Shown here in pieces: positions 43,752 through 54,690 of a DNA stretch of 64,000 bases. The position numbers and the translations under genes were made by a program. Numbering within the stretch: position 1 is the first letter of the stretch; each line of letters opens with the position of its first letter. The stretch is from Ligustrum vulgare (Eukaryota > Streptophyta > Magnoliopsida > Lamiales > Oleaceae), in NCBI GenBank assembly GCA_963555705.1, contig OY743181.1:25982513-26046512 (forward strand). The letters run 5' to 3'. The notes below the pieces were generated by a model. It was not told the DNA's origin. It made no database searches and was given only the letters and a program-made list of their open reading frames with translations.

Positions 43752-44598
43752 CTAAATATGAGTCTAGATGTTCAAATATCTGCAAAAAAGGCATCGCAAA
43801 ATGCCCTCATCATCCCTCCAATGTACGAGTAAGCAACAGGAAGAGATGTAGAATGATTGAATGAGAGAGTAAAAGAGATTAAAAAAAAACGTAACCTATA
43901 TTGGGAATTACGGAGTCCTATTTATAGGAAAAGGTGAGTTGTACTGTAGGTGGTTTATTGTCTGCAATATTGCCCCCTCACAATAGGGGGTGGGGCCCCA
44001 CCCTTGTTGTGAGAGGGCAATACCGCAGGAGGTACCGCCTAGAGTACAACCAGCACCGCTATATTTATAAGAGTCAAATTAAGTCCTCAAGTTCTATTAC
44101 AGGTTTTCTTGTTATCCTAAAAGAATTCTTCTAAGAATGGGGGTTTATTTTTTCGTGATAAGACTTCAATGAAAAGTGGACCATTTGTGCCAGGGGGTTG
44201 AACTAGAACATTTAAACATAGTAGGCTAGAAAAATATGGGGTGTAGGGGAGGCTCCCTCTCAGGGTTCGAGCCCTCGAATTTTTATTTTTGAGCAAAAAA
44301 TAAGAGTAACTCCAACTTAGAACACGTAAATATAACAGAATATAAAATATCTAAAAGATAAAAAAATAACATCTATATTAAGACAACTAGTTAGTGCTCG
44401 GCATAATGCACAAGGAGGAGACTGAAGAGGAAGCTACGTTCATAGACTGAAGACGTAAGATCCCAATTGTCTAAACCCTCTTTTTTGTTAAGAAAATCCA
44501 CAAACAACATACTAAATAAGTGATTTATAGAGAGGTGAGTGAGTTAGTGATGTTATTTAAGAAATTGCAAATGCATAAGAAAACCTTGTGTCTTATGT
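43752..44598. other. Intergenic with a GC-rich hairpin
   Basis: Starts with the rest of the split tandem-duplication unit (to about 43800). No gene. A strong inverted repeat lies at 43969-44021: ATTGCCCCCTCACAA pairs with TTGTGAGAGGGCAAT around GGGTGGGGCCCCACCC. Flanking bases (GGTGG...ATATTG and AATACCGC...CCGCC) extend the pairing loosely, as in a small foldback MITE. Near 44260 a GGTTCGAGCC sequence resembles a tRNA B box, but no A box was found. Confidence 0.55.
43969..44021. repeat. Foldback hairpin
   Basis: Two arms of about 22 bases with a GGGGCCCC centre and few mismatches. Probably the core of a small MITE. No TSD could be fixed. Confidence 0.7.
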
Positions 44599-45492
44599 TT
44601 ATGGCCTGGGCGTCGGGTGGTTCAGTTCGGGTATCCAAGAACCGAAACCGAACCATACTTTTCGGTTCTTGTAAAATGAAACCATTTGGTTCCATTGATT
44701 CGCAAGAACCGAACCAGAACCATGCTATTCAGTTTTGGTTCGATTTCAGTTCTAATTCGGTTCTACAATAATAATTATTTTTCGGGAGCTTTATCGAGGA
44801 GTATCAGGCCTCGGGAAGCGGGTCAATAACCTGAAATAAACTTCTACTGAATATACCAAGATCAAGGATTTCGAAAATCCTTTCACCTCGAAGAAAGCGT
44901 AGGATTCTCCATGTAACAGAAGATATTTATAAACCAAAATAAGAAACAAATGGCTTGGAAGGTTTTTCGAGCATGGCAAGAAGTCAATAAAATTGTATGG
45001 TAAACTTGTGAGATGAATCATGAGTTTTAAATGCATTATTATTAATTGTTTTATATTTGTATTTAAATATTTAATTAACTTCATCGTGGTCATTTACAAC
45101 TTCGCTTATTAATAAGTTAGTCTCATTTTATTTTCATTTACTAAGAATTTCAGTTCAATGTGAAGTTAAATGTTACAATGAGGTAGAGACGTAACAAATT
45201 TCATAAAAAGAACTTAATCATTTTCACTTTACCCAAAAAAATTACAAATTTTTTTGATTTTAGTTTTAGTAGAATCAATTAAAACCATCAAAAAAATAAA
45301 GAAGGATCAAAGACCTTGTTCTAACTTCGATTTTTCTGTTCTAAAAGCGGAACCAAGAACTGAACCAAGAACCAATGGGTTCTTGATTCCAAAACCGATT
45401 TGCTATTTTATTTTTTTTAAAACCATACAGTTCCGACTTTTCGGTTCGATTCCGGTTCGGTCTTATCGGTTCTGATTTTTTTGCCCACCTCT
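44599..45492. mobile_element. hAT-type MITE (CGGTTC-rich)
   Basis: The right end is TTTTTTGCCCACCTCTA, the inverse of the common plant hAT end TAGAGGTGGGCAAA. The left end is decayed (TATGGCCTGGGCGTCGGGTGG). Both arms are filled with AACCGAA/TTCGGTT motifs in inverted orientation, at 44625-44770 and 45340-45480; the middle is AT-rich. I could not identify an 8-bp TSD, so the left boundary is approximate. Confidence 0.7.
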
Positions 45493-46221
45493 ATTTTTGG
45501 ATTAAATGTGGATAATTAGTTGAGCTTATAACTAAAATCTAGTAGGCTTGGGTTGAAGAAGTTAGGAAATTATTGGACACTTGAACTTGATAAAATAGAA
45601 ATCCAAAGATGAATAAAAAAAATCAAAGTTTTTAAAAGATCCTTAGTTGGCTGGGGCGGACTAAAGCCAATGGCTAGTTCCGCCCCTGCTTTGTGCCCAT
45701 TGAACGTGTTCGAAGGGGAGATATAAGCCATCCAACCTTTATGTTAGCGTCTTCTATGCGAAGGGATCAACCACATGGCCGACATCTATGAAGGATTCTC
45801 ATTGAGGAAATTACACCCTCTCATGTTTTTAAACTTTCACTTTCAAAAATCAAGTATAAGTGTTATTCATACAAAAATCAGTCATAATATAATTTTAATA
45901 CTAATACTAATACTAATAATAATATTATAAAATAAATCATTATATCAATTCCAAACCCTAATTCTATTTCCAATCGTTTTTGCTCCCTCTCTAGCTCTCT
46001 TCTCCTCTAATCTCTCAACACACTCTCTCCCAGTAGCTGATTTTGTAGGCACCGATAGCGCTCGATATCGTCAATCTCACAACCATAGCAGGGCCTCCAT
46101 GCAGACAACGTGATGGCTTGACGACAGACCTTCTCCAGGTAAGGGTAAGCAGCGAACTTCGAGGTAGCGGGGACGCCGCTACTTAGATCTTGAAGTGGCA
46201 CCGCTGAAAGATGGCAGCTTA
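45493..46221. other. Intergenic, nothing recognised
   Basis: No gene. A C/T-rich stretch at 45980-46030 (CTCCCTCTCTAGCTC) looks like the leader of a plant transcript, and the 64-codon minus-strand frame next to it has no motif. Confidence 0.4.
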
Positions 46222-46497
46222 GCCCAATTCCATTTTTCCCAGTTGGAGATTTCTTATGGCTCTGCTATCTCTAGTCGTCGAGTGTAACCATAATGAGTTA
46301 ATGTTGGTTGAGTTGAGATCTGAGACGATGTGTGTGGCAGAATTGTGGGGTCTTAGGAGACTTGTGGTAAAGGATATGGAAGTGGCGATGATGGTGATGG
46401 TGTCACATGTTCATAAGTTGTTAGAGGTGGCAATGGCACAACCCCATTCCGTTTTGCCCAGTCGGAGATTTCTTGTGGCTCTGCTCTCTCTGTATAG
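46222..46497. repeat. Direct repeat of ~57 bp
   Basis: The segment from CCAATTCCATTTTTCCCAG (about 46224) through GGCTCTGCTATCTCT recurs from CCCATTCCGTTTTGCCCAG (about 46443) through GGCTCTGCTCTCTCT, 219 bp further on, with about seven differences. The sequence between is anonymous. Confidence 0.75.
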
Positions 46498-46725
46498 TTA
46501 AAACTCACGGATGACATTATCATTATATTTGTTTGTAGTGTGAAGTGTCAATGAACAAAGTGATATTATAAAGTAATGAACACAAAGAAATATATTTGGA
46601 TATTGATAATTAATATTCAAATTTGGTTGGTTGACAAAATCAAACTAAGTTTTGGAAAACTTCTTTAAAAACAACATTTGTAGTGGAACTTGTTGGGTTT
46701 CCATCCTTATTAGAAATTAGTATCT

Positions 46726-46800
46726 TCAATCAGCATGACTAGTAACTCGAGAAAGCACTACATATAGTTGTTCATTACTGAATATTGGTCTTTTTAAATA
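46726..46800 (-). pseudogene. Scrap of Helitron helicase C-terminus
   Basis: On the minus strand the frame reads VELYLKRPIFSNEQLYVVLSRVTS, the conserved motif VI region of Helitron Pif1-type helicases (usually HGQLYVAxSRVTS). Directly upstream the frame runs into a Helitron-type hairpin, GTGCATCGCACAGG (complement of 46814-46828). Two Helitron pieces are therefore fused here; this scrap is not preceded by helicase coding. Confidence 0.8.
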
Positions 46801-47034
46801 AAGCTCAACATCACCTGTGCGATGCACAATATTAGATATACACAAAATTTGAGTAAAATGTAAAATATTAAATTTGCAAGGAAAAAGCTGAATTCTAAAA
46901 TACAGAATATTTCTCATAGAATTGCACATGTTTATGAAGTATAAATTAAAAAGGAAAAAATACACCCACAAGTGAAAAAATTCTACAGCACAAAACATCA
47001 AAAAATCAACCCTCCTACACAATCTTCGCCCAAC

Positions 47035-47508
47035 AACCACGAAAATCAACCAACAACCAATAAGCAGCCACTCACCATGCCCAAATATCCACCCAAGACG
47101 GCACATCTTGCCATATTATACCCTGGGTCACAAATATATATATGATTTCATGTTGACTCCATATTAAGCTACTTTCCAAATTAATGTCTTTTTATAATGG
47201 TTATATAATGTCTTATTTATACAAACACTTTTCTTTCTTAAAGTATCATTATTTTAAAAATTCTCATTTAAAACCACGAAAATCAACCAACAACCAATAA
47301 GCAGCCACTCACCATGCCCAAATCTCCACCCAAGACGGCACATCTTGCCATATTATACCCTAGGTCACAAATATATATATGATTTCATGTTGACTCCATA
47401 TTAAGCTACTTTCCAAATTAATGTTTTTTTATAATGGTTATATAATGTCTTATTTATACAAACACTTTTCTTTCTTAAAGTATCATTATTTTAAAAATTC
47501 TCATTTAA
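47035..47508. repeat. Recent tandem duplication, 2 x 237 bp
   Basis: 47035-47271 is repeated at 47272-47508 with only about three or four differences (for instance ATATCCACC against ATCTCCACC). The unit spans the junction between Helitron-like sequence on the left and the inner part of a hAT MITE on the right, so the duplication came after that junction formed. Confidence 0.9.
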
Positions 47509-47862
47509 TAGCTCTAAAGAATGATTAACATTAATAAAAAAAAAAAAACTCATAATAGCTTTTATAGAGTAGTACAAATTTAATTCTATTAAGAAGTATG
47601 TTTTGAGAGAATGAGATAAGACTTGAGAGTGAGAGATAAAGAGTAGTATAGAATTGAAATGTAAGGCTTGGTTTTGAAATTATATATTTGGGCGTTGGGT
47701 GGTTTGTGACACTTGTAATTTGTTTGGATTTTGTTTAATAGAACTTATTAATCGGGGATGGTTTCGGGGCCGGTCTGGGACAGGGATGGAGATTTGATAG
47801 AAATCCCCATCCCCGGTTGGGGATACTTTTTAATCCCCATCCCCGCCCCATTGTCATCCCTA
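47165..47862. mobile_element. Truncated hAT MITE, reverse copy of 53704-54381
   Basis: Ends in CCCCATTGTCATCCCTA at 47862, the inverse of the TAGGGATGACAATGGGG start of the element at 53704. Internal sequence also matches in reverse (ATTAATCGGGGATGG; TAGAGTAGTA...AATTTAA; CTTTTTATAATGGTTAT). The other GC-rich end is absent, lost at the Helitron junction. Confidence 0.8.
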
Positions 47863-48038
47863 ATCAAAAAAGTAGGCACTTCTCAATTTTGCATAATTAC
47901 CAGTTACCAAGGTCACTTTAATATTCACATGCAACTTAATATCAACTTCTTACTAGGTCAATAACATGCCATAGATGTAATATAGGTTATTTATAAATAG
48001 ACTATCGACTCAGACAATTTTTACAACGATACCTGTTT
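47863..48038. other. Short spacer
   Basis: No feature seen between the truncated MITE and the inverted repeat that may start the PIF element. Confidence 0.4.
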
Positions 48039-48299
48039 GGCCCCCATTAATGTAAAAAATTAGTCTTCATTTTCTTTGTCTTTTTCCAGCCATTTTCTAT
48101 CTCCGAAAACGCAGAAAACGCATTCGGTTACCCTTTTTTCAGAAAATCATTTTCCAAAATTAGTAAAGAAAGTGGAAAACGCGGATATCTACTTTTCCAG
48201 GTTTCCACGCAATCTGGACCCAGCTGAAAACACGGCGATCTCCTCGTTTTTCTTCCAAATAAAAAAAAAAGAAATCAAAACAAAATAAAACCTAACCAA

Positions 48300-48411
48300 A
48301 ATAAACGCAACCTTCCTCCCTTTCCCTCTCCCTTACTCAAGCCTCACACTCTCTCTGTGTCACTCACTCCAAGACGATCGGCCGCCACCACCGGCCAACA
48401 CCACTGCCACG
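48300..48411 (+). other. Possible 5' leader exon of the PIF element
   Basis: C/T-rich stretch followed by GC-rich sequence (GATCGGCCGCCACCACCGG) ending at a near-consensus donor, ACG-GTAAGTAAAG (GT at 48412). This looks like the first, non-coding exon of a plant transcript, about 1.3 kb before the Myb/SANT start. TATA and acceptor are not certain. Confidence 0.35.
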
Positions 48412-49072
48412 GTAAGTAAAGTATTTTCCTATTTTGTTTCTTCAATGGATAGAGGAAATAAAACCTTATTTGAGCCAACAAACAAAAGAAAAAATGTTTA
48501 TAACATCCCACCCCATTATCATTACCACACAAAACGAATTTAGCATCATGTTTATTCAATTTCTCTGTAGGAATCCAATTATCTTCGATTTTGTTTTTCT
48601 TAGATCCGAAAGGCCCTATTTCGGGCTACTATTTCATTATATTTTTCATCGTTTTTTTTATTTTGAATAATTTTTCTCAACGTAGATATATGAAATGTTG
48701 TGGGGATTGTACCCTTAATTAGTTAATTAATTATTGAAATAGTGGGCTTAGTTTATCGACAAAGTCACAGTTTTGAAATGCAAAACCAACCAAAATGTTC
48801 TTATCTATAATAATGTATGATATCTCTTAGTATGATTAATATTAAAATGAAATATGTTCTGCTATGTGTTTCTCGTTTCTTTGTTTTTTTGATTGAAGGA
48901 TTAAGTTTATGCGCATAATGCTTTTATCACTAATTTCTCCTATCTTCATTTCATTAATTGAGATTTTATGCTTTTTGTCAGTCCTAAAATGTTTTGTTCT
49001 TTTATATATTTCAGAAATAATTGATTGACACAACATCTTTTTGCTTTTATTTTACTTGAAATTCATAATATT

Positions 49073-49091
49073 CCCCCCCCCCCCCCCCCCC
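49073..49091 (+). repeat. Homopolymer C run (19 C)
   Basis: Uninterrupted C tract in AT-rich DNA. Length may be unreliable because such runs are hard to sequence. Confidence 0.8.
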
Positions 49092-49683
49092 GAGTGATAT
49101 AATATTTTGCTTTGTTCTTATTTGAGGTTAAATTGTGTCATGGAGTGTTTTATTTGGATTTCTTACAGTTTTATGAGTATGGTCTCTACTGAAGTTATAA
49201 AGTGGGTTAGATGTTAATGTCCTGATAAGTCTAGTTGTGGCAAGTAGTTGAAGGCTAGAAGTCACATTTGAGTCTTTGTCTGCAAATCAATGAACCTAAG
49301 CTCTGGATATTCTCCCATTTATGTATCATAGACAGAAGGGTACTAAGTTAGAGAAATATAGATAATGATTTCTATATCATTAAATATATTAAATAAATTG
49401 GAAAAATTAGAACTTAACCAAATTATAGAAAGAGAAATTTCCCAACTTGAAACTAATGATCAGGGCATGAAATTCTAAACCCTAAATCAAATTACAAGAA
49501 TATAATTCAGAATCTATTTCCATATTTAGACCTAAAACACATAGACATGGTAATACCATGGTTCCAAGGTTCTTGTTAAGGGGATTAGCGCATGGTTTCA
49601 AGTCTAAACTATTTGTGAACAATGAATACTAGTATGAATCAATAGAAAGTTTCAACTGAAGTTAAACCTTCTTTATAGACAAT

Positions 49684-50635
49684 ATGGGTGGTCAAAGAAA
49701 TGCTAGGGAATCAACTATGACGTGGACTAATAAAAAAGAGACTGCTTTTATCCAAATATGCTACGATTATGTGAAAGCAGGTAAATTACAGTGTTCAACA
49801 TTTAAGGAGGAGTGTTGGAGCAATATTAGTGAAGATTTGAAACATGTCATAAATGAGGACTATGACATTTCTCAGTTAAAGGGTAAATGGAACCGTCTGC
49901 GGAGCCTTCATCGGTCATTTCTGAACTTATTAAGCATACAAGCATCACATGGGATTCAAATACATGCACAATAAGTGCTCCTGAAGAAGTTTGACAAGCA
50001 TTTTTAGCGGTAAATTTTGCTTCCCATAATACATTGTTTATCATTCAACTTTATTGCTTATCAATTTACATTACTTCATTTTTAATATGTACGTATTATT
50101 TCATGTATTTGTTGTTCATTAATGCAGAAAAATGCAAAGATTTACAAGAAATTCAAGAAAGATGGATGCCCACATTATGAGATGCTTGGAGAACTTTTTA
50201 GTGGAACCACTGCGACTGGAGGATTAGGCATCCCCTCAACTCAGCTTCCACCCTCGTTAGATGAGGAATGAAAAATGGAGGATGATTTTCTAACAAAGGG
50301 CGTTCATGTACATGTACATAATGTCGATGAATCGGAAATTGAAAAGCCTACCCATCATCTCAAAACACCTAAGATCAGTAAATCAGAGAAGTTAGAGGAG
50401 GCCTGGCGCGTTGGGAGTCTACGATGAATAAAAGAGATGATGAAAGTGAACTTCGACAAGCTTACTTGAAAGAGAAGATTGCAAAAATGCAAGGGAAATC
50501 ATCTATCGGTACCAGTGAGAGTAAATTTGACTAATGAGATATACGCTAAAGCTATGAAGTCACTCAGAGATCTAGAATTTAGGGTGCAATTTGTGTTGAT
50601 GCCTTAGAGTAGGAGGATGGCTGTGTTGGAATTCC
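49684..50635 (+). pseudogene. PIF Myb/SANT-like DNA-binding protein, decayed
   Basis: Starts at ATG 49684. The first 60-80 codons match the plant Myb/SANT-like domain (PF12776 type): TWTNKKETAFIQICYDYVKAG, TFKEECWSNISEDL and LKGKWNRLRSL, with the spaced tryptophans of a SANT helix-turn-helix. A frameshift near 49935 moves the WDSNTCTISAPEEV part to another frame, and a stop replaces the next Trp. A likely intron runs from about 50010 (GGTAAATT) to 50126 (TTAATGCAG). After it come KKFKKDGCPHYEMLGELF and a GTTATG motif, a further stop, and a tail with IYAKAMKSLRDLEFRVQF. In PIF elements this partner protein binds the DNA ends and helps import the transposase into the nucleus. Confidence 0.8.
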
Positions 50636-50770
50636 TTTAAGACTTTTCTTATTGTGTAGCTTCATTTGACCATGTTGCTTTATTTATACTTGTTCTAGCG
50701 ATGATGTTTGTTCTATGTTTTATTGTACTATGGATTGCCACATTGTGTTGATGTTTTGTATTATCAGTAT

Positions 50771-52499
50771 TGATAATGCTCCGCAAGTGCACGAGTTGCG
50801 CAAGTAATAAAGTGGATTTTAAGTCCGAGTATCATTCCCACAGAGATTGTTTTAAATCGTATTTTTAGACTACAAACCTTAACCGGAACAAGAAAATTTA
50901 GGATTTGGAAATTTTGTTTTTGAAAATTCAAATTAAAAATTAAACTAAAGAAAGTAAGAAAATTTGATTTGTTAAAACGATGAGATGAATATGTTAGAAT
51001 TATGAATCCACATTAATCAAGTCAACCATGTATTTGACTTAAGCATTTAATAACAATGTATGAGTATTGAAAATCCGTGTTCCTATATTTATTTATGTCC
51101 CCTTTCGAGCGATGCATAAACACAATTTACTACAAGAGACGAGCCTATATTTCTATGACCAATCCAAACATGTAGAAAAGCATTAACGAATTATGAACAC
51201 TTTTAAGGATAACACGAAGCATAGGGGTATATTTCTATTCCCTATCGGACTTCGCGGCAATTAATCAAGGTCTAATAAATTTCTACCCTTTCGAACATAG
51301 AAATCTATCACAAGCATCAATAATTATGCGTCCACAATCATAGATGATAATAATAACATAATTAATTGCATCAATCTCATAAATTGCATAATATAAATAT
51401 AAAGTCAAAACATGGAATCAATAAATTAATGCTTCATCACAATTCTAACAATTAAAACCTAGCCTAAATACATGATCGAAATTAAATCACAAAAAGTATG
51501 AAAAGATGTCACCCCGTTCATATTCTTGATCCTTGTTCTTCAATCTTGAATTTGGCCTTCAATGGATCCCCCAACAGTTGGACAGCGTTTTGGCATGAAT
51601 TTCACAAGTTGGGAACCCCTAATTTCGTTCTTTAGGTCTGGTATTTATAGATTTCCCCGAGAATTAGGTTAATGGAGGAGAAAACTGCTGAATTTCGCGA
51701 AAAAAGCCCAGTTGCGGCCCAGTCGGGACTACCGTGCGACCGCACGGTTCAAAAGTACGCGATCGCAGCCTCGAAAAGCCAACCTTCAGTTGCTAAATTT
51801 TTTGGCCGTGCAACCACACGCTTTTTCAACCGTGTGGCTGCACGGTTATACCGGCAGCTACAGTTTTCTTCTTTAAATTTCAGCAATTTGGTCATCATCC
51901 TTTTATTGCACAACATTTAGTATTTTGATCATATCTTTCTATTCCCTTACCCAATTGAGGTGATTCAAAGTTCGTTAGAAATATAAATTAAAGGACTACA
52001 ATTCTTCTTGAAATATGATTTTCCCAATTCAAACGTTTACTGCCCCAAAATTAGCTTTCAAATCTGACTAAAAATCTGCCAGAAATCTTGTTTGATTGGA
52101 ATGAATTTATGGTAATATTCTTACCATATTTCATTCCTTTTTGACTTCTAATTGCATCCAATTGACTCCTAAAAGTCCTCAAGTATCTTATCTTGATTCG
52201 AATCAACTATTGAATATTTGCAATTTGGTCCTTAAACTTCTGAAATCTACCAATTTGGTTCTTTCTTTGACTTTTCTTTCAATTTAGCCATTGATCTACT
52301 TCATCCATTCTTGATTTGCATACTTTGGTTCTTTTATCATCCAATTTGCTTGTTTTTGCTCCAATTCCATTGTTTTCTCAACTTTGTAATTATTTCTGAA
52401 ATATAAACAAATAACACAAAATAAGTAGCAAATATTCTAAAACAAACATATAAATTCATACTTTTAGGATAGAAATAAGTGTATAAAATACACTTATCA
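50771..52499 (-). repeat. Solo LTR B, Athila-like family, inside the PIF element
   Basis: 1729 bp, TGATAATGCTCCGCAAGTGC ... ATACACTTATCA, with exact TSDs AGTAT (50766-50770 and 52500-52504). Shares AGTAATAAAGTGGAT near the start and AAATAAGTGTATAAAA near the end with the element at 36434-43483, so it has the same orientation (minus). The TATAAATACCA box on the minus strand is near 51643-51653. It carries one GCGATCGC (51759) and several related CGTGCGACCGCACGG palindromes (51731-51745). It separates the two PIF genes. Confidence 0.92.
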
Positions 52500-52636
52500 A
52501 GTATGTTGTGACTAGCTGTGGATTTGGCAAGGTTACTATATATGAATTTGTTGTGATGTGGTCTTTGCAACCTTTATTGGAGATATTAATAACTTTGCAA
52601 TTTAGCATGTTGGAGTTAATCTGAGTGCTATGCATT

Positions 52637-54690
52637 TGTGCAGGAAATATCTTGTTCAGGTCAAATATCGCCCGATGAATCAAGTGACGAAGATCTGTTC
52701 CCCATAGATGAGGAATCTGATTCATCCATAGACATGATGGGATTGCAGATTGTACAACTTGCATATGAAGAGATCTGTAGGACACCACGAAGAACTTCAG
52801 TGCTTACTAGAAGGATGTATATATGAAGTATTAAATGGACGTACAGATTTGTGTCATGATAATGTTAGCATGCAGAAGCATGTATTTGAGAATTTTTGTA
52901 ACACTTTGAAAGAAAATGGTTATTGAAAGATGGAAAAAAAGGTGAGCGTTGAGGAAGGGGTTGCAATGATTTTAATGATCGTAGGGCACAGTACATGATA
53001 CAGAATTATAGGTGACATATTTCAACATGGAAACCACACAATACACAAATGGTTTAAGAAAGTCCTACGTGCCAGTGAGCTAGGCACTGAGCTAATACGC
53101 CCAACAAACCGAGGTGTTGTACATGAGCACATCTTGTAGAGATACCCGTACTTTAAAGATTGTATCGGTGCAATTGATGGAATACATGTGGCAGCTTGGC
53201 GCCAGCTTCGAGACAAACAACTTTTCGAGGACGAAAAACAATTGTGACACAAAATGTAATGTTAGTCTGTGATTTTGACATGAAGGTCACATATGTGAAT
53301 GCTGGATGGGAAGGGTCAACTAATGACTCTCGGGTATTCGTTGACGCAGATACTACCTGCTCAAACGGATTTCCAATGCCATGTGGAGATATATTATATT
53401 ATTTTTTAATTTTCGAGTAAAATTCGCTTGACACATAAGTTTAGACTATGTTAATTTAAGCGCAGATGAATTTTACTTGGTTGATGCTGGATATCCAAAC
53501 ATACCAGGATTTCTTGCCCCTATCAAGGACGTCGATATCGTCTACGCGATTACGTAGGAGGATGCCTGCGTGGAAAAGAAGAGTTGTTCAATTACAGACA
53601 TTCCTCATGCTGTTATGTGATTGAGCGATGCATTGGAGTTATAAAGGCCAGATTTCCTGTTTTGAAGTTTATCAGTAATTTTTCACTTACTAGGCAAAGC
53701 CAATAGGGATGACAATGGGGCAGGGAATTCTCAAACCTGAAGGGAACCCGCCCCAACGGGGTGGGGAATCCTCGAAAACGACGGGGATGAGGCGAGGATG
53801 GGGATGAAAAAGTATCCCCGACCCGAGATGGGGCAGGGATGTGGATTGCTATCAAATCCCCATCCCCGCCCCAGACCCAGCCCAAAACCATCCCCGATTA
53901 ATAAGTTCAATTAAAAAAAAATAAACAAATTAAAAGTTTCATAAACCACCCAACGCCAAAATATATAATTTCAAAACTAAACCCTACATTTCAACTTTAT
54001 ACTACTCTTCATCTCTCACTCTCAAGTCTCATCTCATTCTCTCCAAACGTACTTCTTAATATAATTAAATTTATACTACTCTAAAAAAGCTATTATGAGT
54101 TTTTTTTTATTAACATTAATAATTATTTAGAGCTATTAAATGTGAATTTTGTAAAATAATCATACTTTAAGAAAAGAATTCGTATAACTAAGACATTAGA
54201 TAACCATTATAAAAAGATATTAATGGACAAAGAAATATTTATAATAATAAACAGGGATGTAAACGAGGATTATGGAAATCCTTGCCCTGCCCCATCCCCA
54301 TTTAGACGGGGACGGGGTAGGGATGGCGATGGTAAATCTCTGACAGGGCAGGGACGGGGACCCGCCCCGTTGCCATTCCTAAAAGACACATCCCTACTGT
54401 GTCCTGCACAATACATAACTTCATTCTCCAAGAGCACACATTGAACAAGTATTTTACAGAATATTCTAAAGAAAATATGATTTTTGATGACGAACCCGAA
54501 TCATTTGAAGCATGTGAACCCATTCAGTTTGATTACAACCAGACGGCTCAAATGGCACAAGTGCGAGAACAAATTGCTACCCAAATGTATAACGATTACT
54601 CTAAAAGGGCAACATGGATTTTTGAACTTATTGGCAGCAATAAATTGTGTGATTTGGGCTACTCCATTTATTTTTGTTGTTCCAAACTCA
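52637..54690 (+). pseudogene. PIF/Harbinger DDE transposase, decayed and interrupted
   Basis: Begins around SPDESSDEDLFPIDEESD and continues through RTPRRTSVLT, VEEGVAMILMIVGH and WFKKVLRA to the DDE core. The first Asp lies in CIGAIDGIHVAAW (about 53161-53200), the second in GSTNDSRVF (about 53318-53340) and the Glu in IERCIGVIKARFPVLK (Glu codon 53623-53625). A MITE (53704-54381) breaks the frame just after LTRQ; it resumes as IPTVSCTIHNFI and ends near 54690 after NDYSKRATW. Stops at about 52825, 52925 and 53138, and frameshifts near 53200 and 53400, kill it. This is the PF13359 (DDE_Tnp_4) family, which cuts at TWA targets. Confidence 0.88.
53704..54381. mobile_element. hAT MITE inside the PIF transposase gene
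   Basis: Starts TAGGGATGACAATGGGGC and ends GCCCCGTTGCCATTCCTA, a clear terminal inverted repeat over 678 bp. Flanks are AAAGCCAA (53696-53703) and AAAGACAC (54382-54389), a hAT-length duplication with two mismatches. The ends are rich in GGGGATGGGG/CCCCATCCCC; the middle is AT-rich. A reversed, truncated copy lies at 47165-47862. The transposase frame on both sides confirms that it is an insertion. Confidence 0.88.

Noticed and set aside
44255..44275. GGTTCGAGCC as a tRNA B box, hence a SINE
   Set aside because: No A box at the expected 30-45 bp upstream, no poly-A tail and no TSD.
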